DNA from: Leifsonia sp. AG29
GTDB taxonomy: Bacteria > Actinomycetota > Actinomycetes > Actinomycetales > Microbacteriaceae
Assembly: GCF_009765225.1 (NCBI RefSeq)
Contig: NZ_VMSF01000001.1
Coordinates: forward strand, 2,542,001 to 2,606,000
Direction of reading: 5' to 3'
Length of the DNA stretch: 64,000 nucleotides
Below the pieces are notes generated by a model that worked only from the letters and a program-made list of their open reading frames with translations, made no database searches and was not told the DNA's origin. Both the position numbers and the translations under genes were made by a program. This document shows, in pieces, positions 31,266 through 39,400 of the stretch (its first letter is position 1; the number at the start of each line of letters is the position of its first letter).

Positions 31266-32909
31266 TTGTCACAGACACCCACTTTCGCCGCTCTCGGCGT
31301 GCCCGCTCCGCTCGTCGCCGTCCTCACGGCCGACGGCAAGTCCGCTCCGTTCCCGATCCAGGCGGACACCCTCCCCGACACGCTCGCGGGACGCGACGTC
31401 CTCGGCCGCGGCCGCACCGGCTCGGGCAAGACCATCGCCTTCGCGCTCCCCCTGGCCGCGCGCCTCGGCACCGTGCTCGCCGGCGGCAGCCGCCGCGCGG
31501 GCCGCCCGCTCGGCCTCGTGCTCGCCCCGACCCGCGAGCTCGCCACCCAGATCGCCGCGACCATCCGGCCGCTCGCCGACGCGTACAAGCTGCGCGTCTC
31601 GACCGTGTTCGGCGGCGTCTCCCAGAACCGCCAGGTCGCCGAGCTCAAGGCCGGCGTCGACATCCTCGTCGCGTGCCCGGGCCGCCTGGAAGACCTCATG
31701 AAGCAGGGATTCGTCTCGCTCGACGCGGTCGAGATCACCGTGCTCGACGAGGCCGACCACATGGCCGACCTCGGCTTCCTCCCCGGCGTGACCCGGATCA
31801 TGCAGGCGACCCCGGCCGACGGCCAGCGCCTCCTGTTCTCGGCCACCCTCGACAACGGGGTCGACAAGCTCGTCAAGCGCTTCCTCCACTCACCGGTGCT
31901 CCACTCCGTCGACGACGAGACCAGCCCGGTGGAGGCGATGACCCACCACGTGCTCGAGGTCACCTCTCCCGACGAGAAGAAGGACCTCGTCGAGGCGCTC
32001 GCCTCCGGCACCGGCCGCCGCATCCTCTTCACCCGCACCAAGCACCAGGCGAAGAAGCTCGCCAAGCAGCTGACCGCGTCGGGCATCCCGTCAGTCGACC
32101 TGCACGGCAACCTCGCGCAGGGCGCGCGCGACCGGAACCTCGCCGCGTTCGGCGAGGGCTCGGTCAAGGTGCTCGTCGCCACCGACGTCGCGGCCCGCGG
32201 GGTGCACGTCGACAACGTCGAGCTGGTCGTCCACGTCGACCCGCCGGCCGAGCACAAGGCGTACCTCCACCGCTCCGGCCGGACCGCCCGGGCCGGCAGC
32301 GCGGGAGACGTCGTGACCGTGATGCTGTCGGCGCAGTCCGACGATGTCCGCACGCTCCTCCGCAAGGCAGCCATCTCGGCCACGCCGCAGCGCGTCACCG
32401 CCGGTTCGCCGGTCGTTGCCGAGCTCGTCGGGGAGGTGGCGCCTCGCGTCGCCCCGGTTCCGGTGCAGCACGAGCAGCGCTCCGCCGGGACGGGGACGTC
32501 CCAGGGCGCCAACGCCCAGCGGAAGCGCGCGCGGCGGAACGGGCGGCCGCAGGCCGGGTCCGTCGGGGCGGGGCAGAGCGCCGGACGCGGACAGGGCGGC
32601 GAGCGCGGCCAGAGTGCCGGGCGCGGACAGGGCGGCGAGCGCAGCCAGAGTGCCGGGCGCGGACAGGGCGGCGAGCGCAGCCAGAGTGCCGGGCGCGGAC
32701 AGAGTGCCGAGCGCGGCCAGTCGACGCGAGGCGCTCAGGGCGCCGGTCGCACACAAACGGCTGAGCGCCCTCAGGGTGCCGGCCGATCGCAGAGCGCTGC
32801 GCGCGGTCAGAGCAGCCAGGGCCGGCGCACGCACGAGGCGCCGTCGCACGCACGCACCACCGACGCGGGCGTCCGCCGCGGGCGCGGTTCGCGCCGCGCG
32901 CAGGGCTGA
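31266..32909 (+). CDS. DEAD-box RNA helicase with repetitive Arg/Gly/Gln-rich tail
   Basis: 547-aa DEAD-box ATP-dependent RNA helicase. Motifs in order: Q-motif region FPIQADTLPD, motif I GRTGSGKT, Ia APTRELATQ, II DEAD (VLDEADHMADLGF), III SAT, V ATDVAARGVHVD, VI HRSGRTARAG. After residue ~400 the protein becomes a basic low-complexity tail of GQSAGRGQGGER units, which likely binds RNA. Probable role: ribosome assembly or mRNA turnover in the cold. The start is TTG at 31266, with GAAAGG 8 nt upstream. Confidence 0.95.
   Translation: MSQTPTFAALGVPAPLVAVLTADGKSAPFPIQADTLPDTLAGRDVLGRGRTGSGKTIAFALPLAARLGTVLAGGSRRAGRPLGLVLAPTRELATQIAATIRPLADAYKLRVSTVFGGVSQNRQVAELKAGVDILVACPGRLEDLMKQGFVSLDAVEITVLDEADHMADLGFLPGVTRIMQATPADGQRLLFSATLDNGVDKLVKRFLHSPVLHSVDDETSPVEAMTHHVLEVTSPDEKKDLVEALASGTGRRILFTRTKHQAKKLAKQLTASGIPSVDLHGNLAQGARDRNLAAFGEGSVKVLVATDVAARGVHVDNVELVVHVDPPAEHKAYLHRSGRTARAGSAGDVVTVMLSAQSDDVRTLLRKAAISATPQRVTAGSPVVAELVGEVAPRVAPVPVQHEQRSAGTGTSQGANAQRKRARRNGRPQAGSVGAGQSAGRGQGGERGQSAGRGQGGERSQSAGRGQGGERSQSAGRGQSAERGQSTRGAQGAGRTQTAERPQGAGRSQSAARGQSSQGRRTHEAPSHARTTDAGVRRGRGSRRAQG
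32571..32714. repeat. 36-bp tandem repeat in the helicase tail
   Basis: Four 36-bp copies (32571, 32607, 32643 and 32679; the last diverged) encode 12-residue RGQGGER/QSAG units. The repeats are in frame, so length can vary without frame loss. Confidence 0.85.
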
Positions 32910-32998
32910 GCCGGGTTCACGTGCCGCTGCACCGGGGCTGAGCCTCGGGGCGGCGGCGCTCTGCGTTCACCGCGGTCACAGCGGACGCGGCAGCAGGC

Positions 32999-33595
32999 TC
33001 AGCGCCGGGCGACCGCGGCGAGGCGTTCGACGCCGGCGATGACGCCGTCCACCAGCACGGCGAAACTGCGATCGAGGTCCTGCGGGATGCCGAAGCCGCC
33101 CCCGAGCTCGAGCGAGACGAAGCCGTGGATCGCGCTGCGCAGCATGCGGATCGCGTCCACCATCTCGTCCTCCGGGAGGCCGAACCCCCGCAGCACCGCC
33201 TCCAGGACGGCGAGCGTCTCGGCGGCCCGGGCGGCGAGCTCGCCGTCGGCGGGAGAGCCGAGGTCGGCCGCGACCTGCGTGGCCGCGTATCTGCCCGGAT
33301 GAGCGATCGCGAATGCTCGCAGGGCGTCAGCGGCGGACCGTACGGCGTCAGCGCCCGATCGCCCGATCGTCGCGCCGGCGAGCACGCGCGTCAGCTCGCC
33401 CATCGCCTCCACGGCGACCAGGCGGCGCAGGTCGTCGAGGGATGCCACGTGCTTGTACAGGCTCGGCACCGCCACGCCGGCGCGCGACGCAACGGCAGCG
33501 AGGGTCAGGCGCTCGAATCCGGTCGTCCCGCCCTCGTCGATCACGTCGACCGCCACCGCGGTGACCGCGGCGCGCGTCAGACCCGCCCTAGGCAC
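32999..33595 (-). CDS. TetR-family regulator, co-transcribed with the alpha/beta hydrolase
   Basis: 198-aa TetR/AcrR regulator. The N-terminal HTH reads FERLTLAAVASRAGVAVPSL with YKHVASLDDLRRLVA. The ligand domain is of the TetR_C_33-like type with AIHGFVSLELGGGFG. The GTG at 33595 is inside the end of the upstream hydrolase gene (8-nt overlap), so the two form one operon. The inverted repeat at 34455-34469, overlapping the hydrolase promoter, is its likely operator, giving autoregulation and ligand-controlled hydrolase expression. Confidence 0.9.
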   Translation of the reverse strand: MPRAGLTRAAVTAVAVDVIDEGGTTGFERLTLAAVASRAGVAVPSLYKHVASLDDLRRLVAVEAMGELTRVLAGATIGRSGADAVRSAADALRAFAIAHPGRYAATQVAADLGSPADGELAARAAETLAVLEAVLRGFGLPEDEMVDAIRMLRSAIHGFVSLELGGGFGIPQDLDRSFAVLVDGVIAGVERLAAVARR

Positions 33596-34445
33596 CGGTG
33601 GCCCACTCCGAGCCGTCGCGCCGCCCGGCCAGGAAGGCCAGCGTGCGCGGCACCGTGACGTCGGGCCGCTGAGCCTGAGGGTAGTGCGCGGCGTCGCTGA
33701 CGAACTCGGTCTCGGCGCCGAGGGACGCGATCCAGTCCAGTTCCGCCTTCGGGTCACGGAAGTCGGGGTCCAGCTCGCCGATGAAGGCCAGCATCGGCGC
33801 GTGCACCTCGGGCAGGCGCGGCTCGACCACCGAGTGCGTGAGCTGCAGGGTGAGCCGGCGGAAGGAACGCAGCCGCCCGGGCTCCTTGAGGTTGGCCCGG
33901 ATGGCGGCGACCTGCTCCGGGAGCCACGGTGCCTTCCGGCCTCGGTTGACGGTCTTCTCGTAGTAGCCGGCCCATGCTCCGGCTCCCCAGAACCCGGCGA
34001 ACAGGACGCGGTACATGGCGTGCATGGCGGCGACGGCGGCACGGCTCATCGCCGGGTCGCGGAGCAGCGGACCGTAGAGGACGAGCCCCGCGACGAGGTC
34101 CGGCCTCTCCGCGGCCGCCCACGCGGCTGCCGCGGCGCCCATGGAGTTGCCGAGCACGACAGCGGGGCCGCCGAGTTCTTCGATGAGTGCGATGACGTCC
34201 TCGCCCGTCGCGATGTCTCCGAAGGTCCGGAACGTGGTGTCGGAGTCGCCGTGCGCGCGAAGGTCGGTGACCGCCACGCGGTAGCCCGCCTCCACCAGCG
34301 GACGAGTGAGCTCACGGTAGGTGGAGCGGAGGTCGCCCATGCCCGGCACGGCGACGACGAGCGGGCCGGAGCCCTCGACGGTGTAGCTGACGCGTCCCTC
34401 CGGACGCTGCAGGTACTGGACCTGCGGAGTCGTGGAAATGTTCAT
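33588..34445 (-). CDS. Alpha/beta-fold hydrolase
   Basis: 285-aa alpha/beta hydrolase. The strand-loop VVAVPGMGDLRSTYRELTRP provides the oxyanion region, the nucleophile elbow is LGNSMGAAAA (G-x-S-x-G), the acid lies in IGELDPDF and the His in SDAAHYPQAQ. The acceptor substrate is unknown; such pairs with TetR often detoxify small esters or epoxides. The ATG at 34445 matches the family start. The ribosome site AAGGG is close, 2 nt away. Confidence 0.92.
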   Translation of the reverse strand: MNISTTPQVQYLQRPEGRVSYTVEGSGPLVVAVPGMGDLRSTYRELTRPLVEAGYRVAVTDLRAHGDSDTTFRTFGDIATGEDVIALIEELGGPAVVLGNSMGAAAAAWAAAERPDLVAGLVLYGPLLRDPAMSRAAVAAMHAMYRVLFAGFWGAGAWAGYYEKTVNRGRKAPWLPEQVAAIRANLKEPGRLRSFRRLTLQLTHSVVEPRLPEVHAPMLAFIGELDPDFRDPKAELDWIASLGAETEFVSDAAHYPQAQRPDVTVPRTLAFLAGRRDGSEWATGA

Positions 34446-34454
34446 AGCCCTTAA

Positions 34455-34469
34455 GCTAATACCATTAGC
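34455..34469. promoter_or_regulatory. Probable TetR operator and -10 of the hydrolase-TetR operon
   Basis: GCTAATACCATTAGC is a perfect 6-bp inverted repeat with a 3-nt centre. On the minus strand TATTAG (34456-34461) lies within it and about 10 nt upstream of the ATG, so a bound repressor would block the -10. It matches the dyad style of TetR operators. Confidence 0.6.
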
Positions 34470-34512
34470 CAAAGCGCGCAAGAGCGACTTTTTCGACGCC
34501 TCGCGCTCCCGG

Positions 34513-35091
34513 TCAGCGGATGCGGCCGACGGACGCCATGGCCGCCTTGACGAGCGCGCCGCGACCACCCTCGAGCTCTTCGCACACCGTGGGCGAGACG
34601 GCCTCGTCGGGACTCATCCACGTGATCTCGAGCGCATCCTGCCGGGGCTCGCAGGTGCCGGTGACGGGGACGACATACGCCAGGGACACCGCGTGCTGGC
34701 GCTCGTCCGTGAACGGCGACACTCCGGGCATCGGGAAATACTCGGCCACCTGGAACGGCACCGGGCTCGCGGGCAGCAGCGGGAAGGCCATCGGGCCGAG
34801 ATCCTTCTCAAGGTGGCGGAAGAGCGCCTCCCTCAGGGTCTCGCCGTACATGACTCGGCCGGAGACGAGCGTGCGGGTGATCTCGCCGACCGCGTTGGCG
34901 CGGAGCAGCACCCCCACCTCGGTGACCTGACCGAGGCCGTCGACCCGCACAGGGACCGCCTCCACATAGATCAGCGGCAGCCGCCGCCTGACCTGCTCCA
35001 GCTCGATGTCGCTGAGCCACGCCGGACCGGGCTGCGGGACGTCTCCCGGGAGGTCGGGAGTGGGATCGGGGTCGGGAGTGCGGACGGCCAT
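34513..35091 (-). CDS. Nudix-like hydrolase (DUF4916) with degenerate Nudix box
   Basis: 192-aa DUF4916/Nudix-fold protein. The Nudix box region GRVMYGETLREALFRHLEKD keeps the first Gly, the first Glu and the final Gly, but the catalytic REUxEE core reads RHLEKD. Metal coordination is therefore probably altered and hydrolase activity is uncertain. The ATG at 35091 follows TAGTAT by 6 nt with no ribosome site, so a leaderless transcript is likely. It is divergent from the esterase gene. Confidence 0.85.
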   Translation of the reverse strand: MAVRTPDPDPTPDLPGDVPQPGPAWLSDIELEQVRRRLPLIYVEAVPVRVDGLGQVTEVGVLLRANAVGEITRTLVSGRVMYGETLREALFRHLEKDLGPMAFPLLPASPVPFQVAEYFPMPGVSPFTDERQHAVSLAYVVPVTGTCEPRQDALEITWMSPDEAVSPTVCEELEGGRGALVKAAMASVGRIR

Positions 35092-35188
35092 GGATGAATA
35101 CTACGGAAGCGGGGGTCTCCGGCCCCCAGGGGACAGCGCGAGGCGTGGACGGGGGGCACTTCGATGGGGGCTGTGGAGGGAACGTTCG

Positions 35189-35857
35189 TTGAACGCACAA
35201 TGGAGGGTGCCGTTCCCTGCCCCGGATCTCCGAATCGACCGTGACGCCGTCCTCTGGTCTGCGCCCGAGCGCGACCGGGTCGGGCGCCCGCTGCTGCTGC
35301 TCCTCCACGGCTACGGATCGGACGAGGCCGACCTCTTCGGGGCCGCGGCGTACCTTCCGCTCGAGCCGGTGATCGCCTCCATCCGGGCACCGATCCCCGA
35401 GGGCCCGGGGTTCGCTTGGTTCTCGCGCTTCACCAACGTTCCGAGCGACCCCCTGGCCGGGAACGCGGACGCGGCCGCCCGGGCCGTCCTCGACTGGCTC
35501 GACGAGCAGCCGCCGGCGCCAACGGGACTGCTCGGGTTCTCGCAGGGAGGCGCGATGGCCCTCCAACTGCTGCGGCTCGCGCCCGAGCGGTTCAACTACG
35601 CGGTGCAGCTCTCGGGCTTCGTCGTGCAAGGCCGGCAGGAGGGCGACGCCTTGCTCGCCGAACGCCGGGTCCCCGTGTTCTGGGGGCGCGGGACGCGCGA
35701 TGACACGATCCCTGCCGCCTCCATTGCACGCACCTCGGAGTGGCTCCCGGAGCACGCCGCGCTCGACGCGCGGATCTACGAAGGGATGGGGCACGCGATC
35801 TCGTCGCTCGAGCTCGGGGACATCTCGTCGTTCATCCGGGCGCACCTCCCGCGCTGA
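35189..35857 (+). CDS. Alpha/beta-hydrolase (carboxylesterase/phospholipase family)
   Basis: 222-aa carboxylesterase/lysophospholipase-type hydrolase. It has LLLLLHGYGSDEADLF (oxyanion loop), the nucleophile elbow GFSQGGAMA, the acid in WGRGTRDDTIP and the His in YEGMGHAISS. It probably cleaves small acyl esters in the cytoplasm, since no signal peptide is seen. The TTG start at 35189 is preferred because GGAGGG lies 8 nt upstream; GTG at 35207 is an alternative. The palindrome array begins about 100 bp after the stop. Confidence 0.88.
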   Translation: MNAQWRVPFPAPDLRIDRDAVLWSAPERDRVGRPLLLLLHGYGSDEADLFGAAAYLPLEPVIASIRAPIPEGPGFAWFSRFTNVPSDPLAGNADAAARAVLDWLDEQPPAPTGLLGFSQGGAMALQLLRLAPERFNYAVQLSGFVVQGRQEGDALLAERRVPVFWGRGTRDDTIPAASIARTSEWLPEHAALDARIYEGMGHAISSLELGDISSFIRAHLPR

Positions 35858-35954
35858 GGGGCGCGGGCGCGGGGGCGGTGTTTGCGGCGCTGCTCGCGCG
35901 GCGGCGCTCGCGCGCGGTGCCGCGCCGTACTGCCGCGCCGTTCCGCCTAGCCCT

Positions 35955-36283
35955 ACATTCGTGCCGAATGTCGTGATTGGCGCCCTCCCGCGCAACATTC
36001 GTGCCGAATCTCGTGAGCCCCCGCGACGCCCCCCTCGAGATTCGTGCCGAATGTCGCAATCCCACTCGCTTGGCGCCACATTCAGCCCGAATCTCGGGGC
36101 ACGCGAAAGGTCGGTAACGGACACCGGGCCACATTCAGCACGAACGTCGAGGAACAGCAGGCACAGGGCCACATTCGGCACGAATCTCGGGTCGGGTGGG
36201 CGCGCGGTAGCGAAGGGCGCGGCGCCACATTCGGCACGAATGTCGGGGAGGGGCGCGCGTGAGGCCACATTCGGCACGAATGT
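35955..36283. repeat. Array of eight 17-bp dyads in four pairs, exact 40-bp pair spacing
   Basis: Palindromic units of form ACATTCG-N3-CGAATGT start at 35955, 35995, 36038, 36078, 36131, 36171, 36227 and 36267. Within each pair the starts are exactly 40 bp apart; between pairs 43, 53 and 56 bp. The centre is TGC in copies 1-3 and GCA in copies 6-8, i.e. the reverse complement, so the array changes orientation near copies 4-5. In three of four pairs the first copy ends with GT and the second with CT. The remainder of the 580-bp interval 35858-36437 holds no gene. Confidence 0.9.
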
Positions 36284-36315
36284 GGGGAGGGAGGGAGGGA
36301 GGGAGGGAGGGGAGG
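36284..36315 (+). repeat. GGGA tandem tract, potential G-quadruplex
   Basis: Eight closely spaced G-runs of three or four G (mostly GGGA units) directly after the dyad array, on the coding strand upstream of lhr. It fits the G3-N(1-7) quadruplex pattern many times over. The lhr start is about 120 bp downstream. Confidence 0.7.
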
Positions 36316-36437
36316 CGGCGAGGAAGGGGCGAGGAGCGGCGCGGGGGCGCGGGGCGGGGGCGCGAAAGCGCGCCGCACCCAGCACCCGTGGAGGGAGGCG
36401 GTGTCGAGTGTCAGGGGTCGGGTGGAGGATGGTCTGA

Positions 36438-39400
36438 ATGGGCGACGTGCTGGAGCGGTTCTCCCCCGCGACCCGTGAGTGGTTCCGCGGGGCATTCGCC
36501 GCGCCCACGCCCGCGCAGGAGGGCGCCTGGGAGGCGATCTCGCACGGGCGGCACGCCCTCGTCATCGCGCCGACCGGTTCCGGCAAGACGTTGGCATCCT
36601 TTCTCTGGGCGATCGACCGGCTCGCCGCAGCACCGCGCCCGGCCGACGCCCGCCCCGGCACGCGGGTGCTCTACATCTCCCCGCTGAAAGCCCTCGGCGT
36701 CGATGTCGAGCGCAACCTCCGAGCACCGCTCGTCGGCATCACGCAGACTGCAAAGCGGCTCGGCTCCGACCCGCCCGCGGTCAGCGTCGGAGTGCGCTCG
36801 GGCGACACTCCGTCCGCAGACCGCCGCGCGCTGGTGAGCAGCCCGCCGGACATCCTCATCACGACGCCCGAGTCGCTCTTCCTGATGCTCACCTCGCAGG
36901 CCCGCGACACACTGCGGAGCGTCGAGACCGTCATCGTCGACGAGGTGCACGCCGTCGCGTCGACCAAGCGCGGCGCGCATCTCGCGCTGTCGCTCGAGCG
37001 GCTCGACCAGCTGCTGGCGGCGCCGGCCCAGCGCATCGGCCTGTCGGCGACCGTCCGGCCACCGGAGGAGGTGGCGCGCTTCCTCGGCGGCCGCGCACCC
37101 GTCGAGGTGGTCGCGCCTCCCGCCGGCAAGCGCTTCGACCTCCGCGTCGTGGTCCCCGTGGAGGACATGAGCGAGCTCGGCACCTCCACCTTCGCCAGCG
37201 ACAACGACGACGGCTCCGGCCCGCAGACCGGGTCGATCTGGCCGCACGTCGAGGAGGCGATCGTCGATCGCGTGCTGGCGAACCGCTCCTCGATCGTCTT
37301 CGCGAACTCGCGGCGCCTCGCCGAGCGGCTCACGGCTCGCCTCAATGAGATCTACGAGGAGCGCGTGCTCGGCGGCACGGTCGACGAGGAGCAGCCCCGC
37401 CACGCCCCGGCGGAGCTGATGGGAGGCGCCGGACAGACCCGCGGGTCGCAGGCCGTCGCCGACGCCGAGACCCTCGTCCTCGCCCGCGCCCACCACGGCT
37501 CGGTGAGCAAGGAGCAGCGGGCCATCATCGAGGACGATCTGAAGTCGGGGCGCCTGCGCTGCGTGGTCGCGACCTCCAGCCTCGAGCTCGGCATCGACAT
37601 GGGCGCGGTCGACCTGGTCGTCCAGGTGGAGGCGCCGCCGTCCGTCGCGAGCGGCCTCCAGCGGGTCGGGCGCGCCGGCCACCAGGTGGGCGAGGTGTCG
37701 CGGGGCGTCGTGTTCCCCAAGCACCGGGCCGACCTCATCCACTCCGCGGTGGCGACCGAGCGCATGGCCGCCGGGCTGATCGAGACGCTCCGCGTCCCCG
37801 CCAACCCGCTCGACATCCTCGCCCAGCAGACCGTCGCCGCGGCGGCGCTCGAGCCCATCGACGCCGACGACTGGTTCGACGCCGTCCGCCGCAGCGCCCC
37901 GTTCGCGACCCTCCCCCGCAGCGCCTACGACGCGACGCTCGATCTCCTGGCGGGCCGCTACCCCTCCGACGAGTTCGCCGAGCTGCGACCCCGCATCGTG
38001 TGGGACCGCGACTCCGGCACGATCACCGGGCGCCCGGGTGCCCAGCGGCTCGCGGTCACGAGCGGCGGCACGATCCCCGACCGCGGCCTCTTCGGCGTCT
38101 ACATGGTCGGCGAGAAGGCCAGCCGGGTCGGCGAGCTCGACGAGGAGATGGTCTACGAGTCCCGCGTCGGCGACGTCTTCGCGCTCGGCTCCACCAGCTG
38201 GCGGATCCAGGAGATCACGCACGACCGCGTGCTCGTCACGCCCGCGTTCGGCGAGCCCGGGCGCCTCCCGTTCTGGAAGGGCGACGGCATCGGGCGGCCC
38301 GCCGAGCTCGGGGAGGCGGTCGGGAGGTTCATCCGCGAGCTCGGGAGCGCCTCCCCGGCCGATGCCGAACTCCGCTGCGTCGAAGCGGGGCTCGACGCTT
38401 GGGCGACGAGCAACCTGCTGGCTTTCCTCGCCGAGCAGAAGCAGGCGACCGGGCACATCCCGACCGACAAGACACTCGTCGTCGAGCGCTTCCGCGATGA
38501 GCTCGGCGACTGGCGTGTGGTCCTGCACTCCCCCTACGGCACGCAGGTGCATTCCCCCTGGGCTCTCGCCGTGCAGGCGCGCGTGCGCGAGCGCTACGGC
38601 GTCGACGCCGGGGCGATGGCCGCGGACGACGGCATCATCGTCCGGATCCCCGATACGGAGTCCCAGCCGCCCGGCGGGGAGCTGTTCGTGTTCGAGCCGC
38701 GCGAGCTCGAAGACATCGTCACCTCGGAGGTCGGCGGCTCGGCGCTGTTCGCGTCGCGGTTCCGGGAGTCGGCCGCGCGGGCCCTCCTCCTGCCCAAGTA
38801 CAACCCGGGCAAGCGCTCACCGCTCTGGCAGCAGCGCCAGAAGGCCGCGCAGCTGCTCGACGTGGCCCGCAAGTACCCGAGCTTCCCGATCATCCTCGAG
38901 ACGATCCGGGAGGTGCTCCAAGACGTCTACGACCTCCCGGCGCTCGGCGAGGTCACCCGCCAGATCGAGCAGCGGCGCATCCGGCTCGTCGAGACCAGCA
39001 CCGACTCCGCGTCGCCGTTCGCGCGGTCGCTGCTGTTCGGTTACGTGGCCGCCTTCATGTACGAGGGCGACAGTCCCCTCGCCGAGCGGCGGGCCGCCGC
39101 CCTCTCGCTCGACGCCGGGCTCCTCGCCGAGCTGCTCGGGCGCGCCGAACTCCGGGAACTGCTCGACCCCGCCGTGATCGAGCGCGTCGAGCGGCAGCTG
39201 CAGCGGCTGTCGCCCGACCGCCGGGTGCGGGGCGTCGAGGGCGTCGCCGACCTGTTGCGGCTGCTCGGGCCGCTCTCGGTCGACGAGGTGGCCGCGCGGC
39301 TGCAGGGCGACGACGCCGGGGAGGCGGCGGCAGCGGCGGAGGCCGCGGCGGCGCCCACGATTGCCGAGGCGGCGGAGGCACCGGCAGCCGACGGCCCGCC

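Noticed and set aside
35955-36283. CRISPR array
   Set aside because: Repeats are 17-bp perfect or near-perfect dyads, gaps are 23-39 bp in a paired pattern, orientation flips, and no cas genes are nearby.
35832-36437. Short reading frames with repeated TFGTN or IRAEC peptides
   Set aside because: They are translations of the dyad repeats in all frames and have no ribosome sites.
36411-38552. 713-codon minus-strand frame inside lhr
   Set aside because: Shadow of the helicase gene; no start context and no family.
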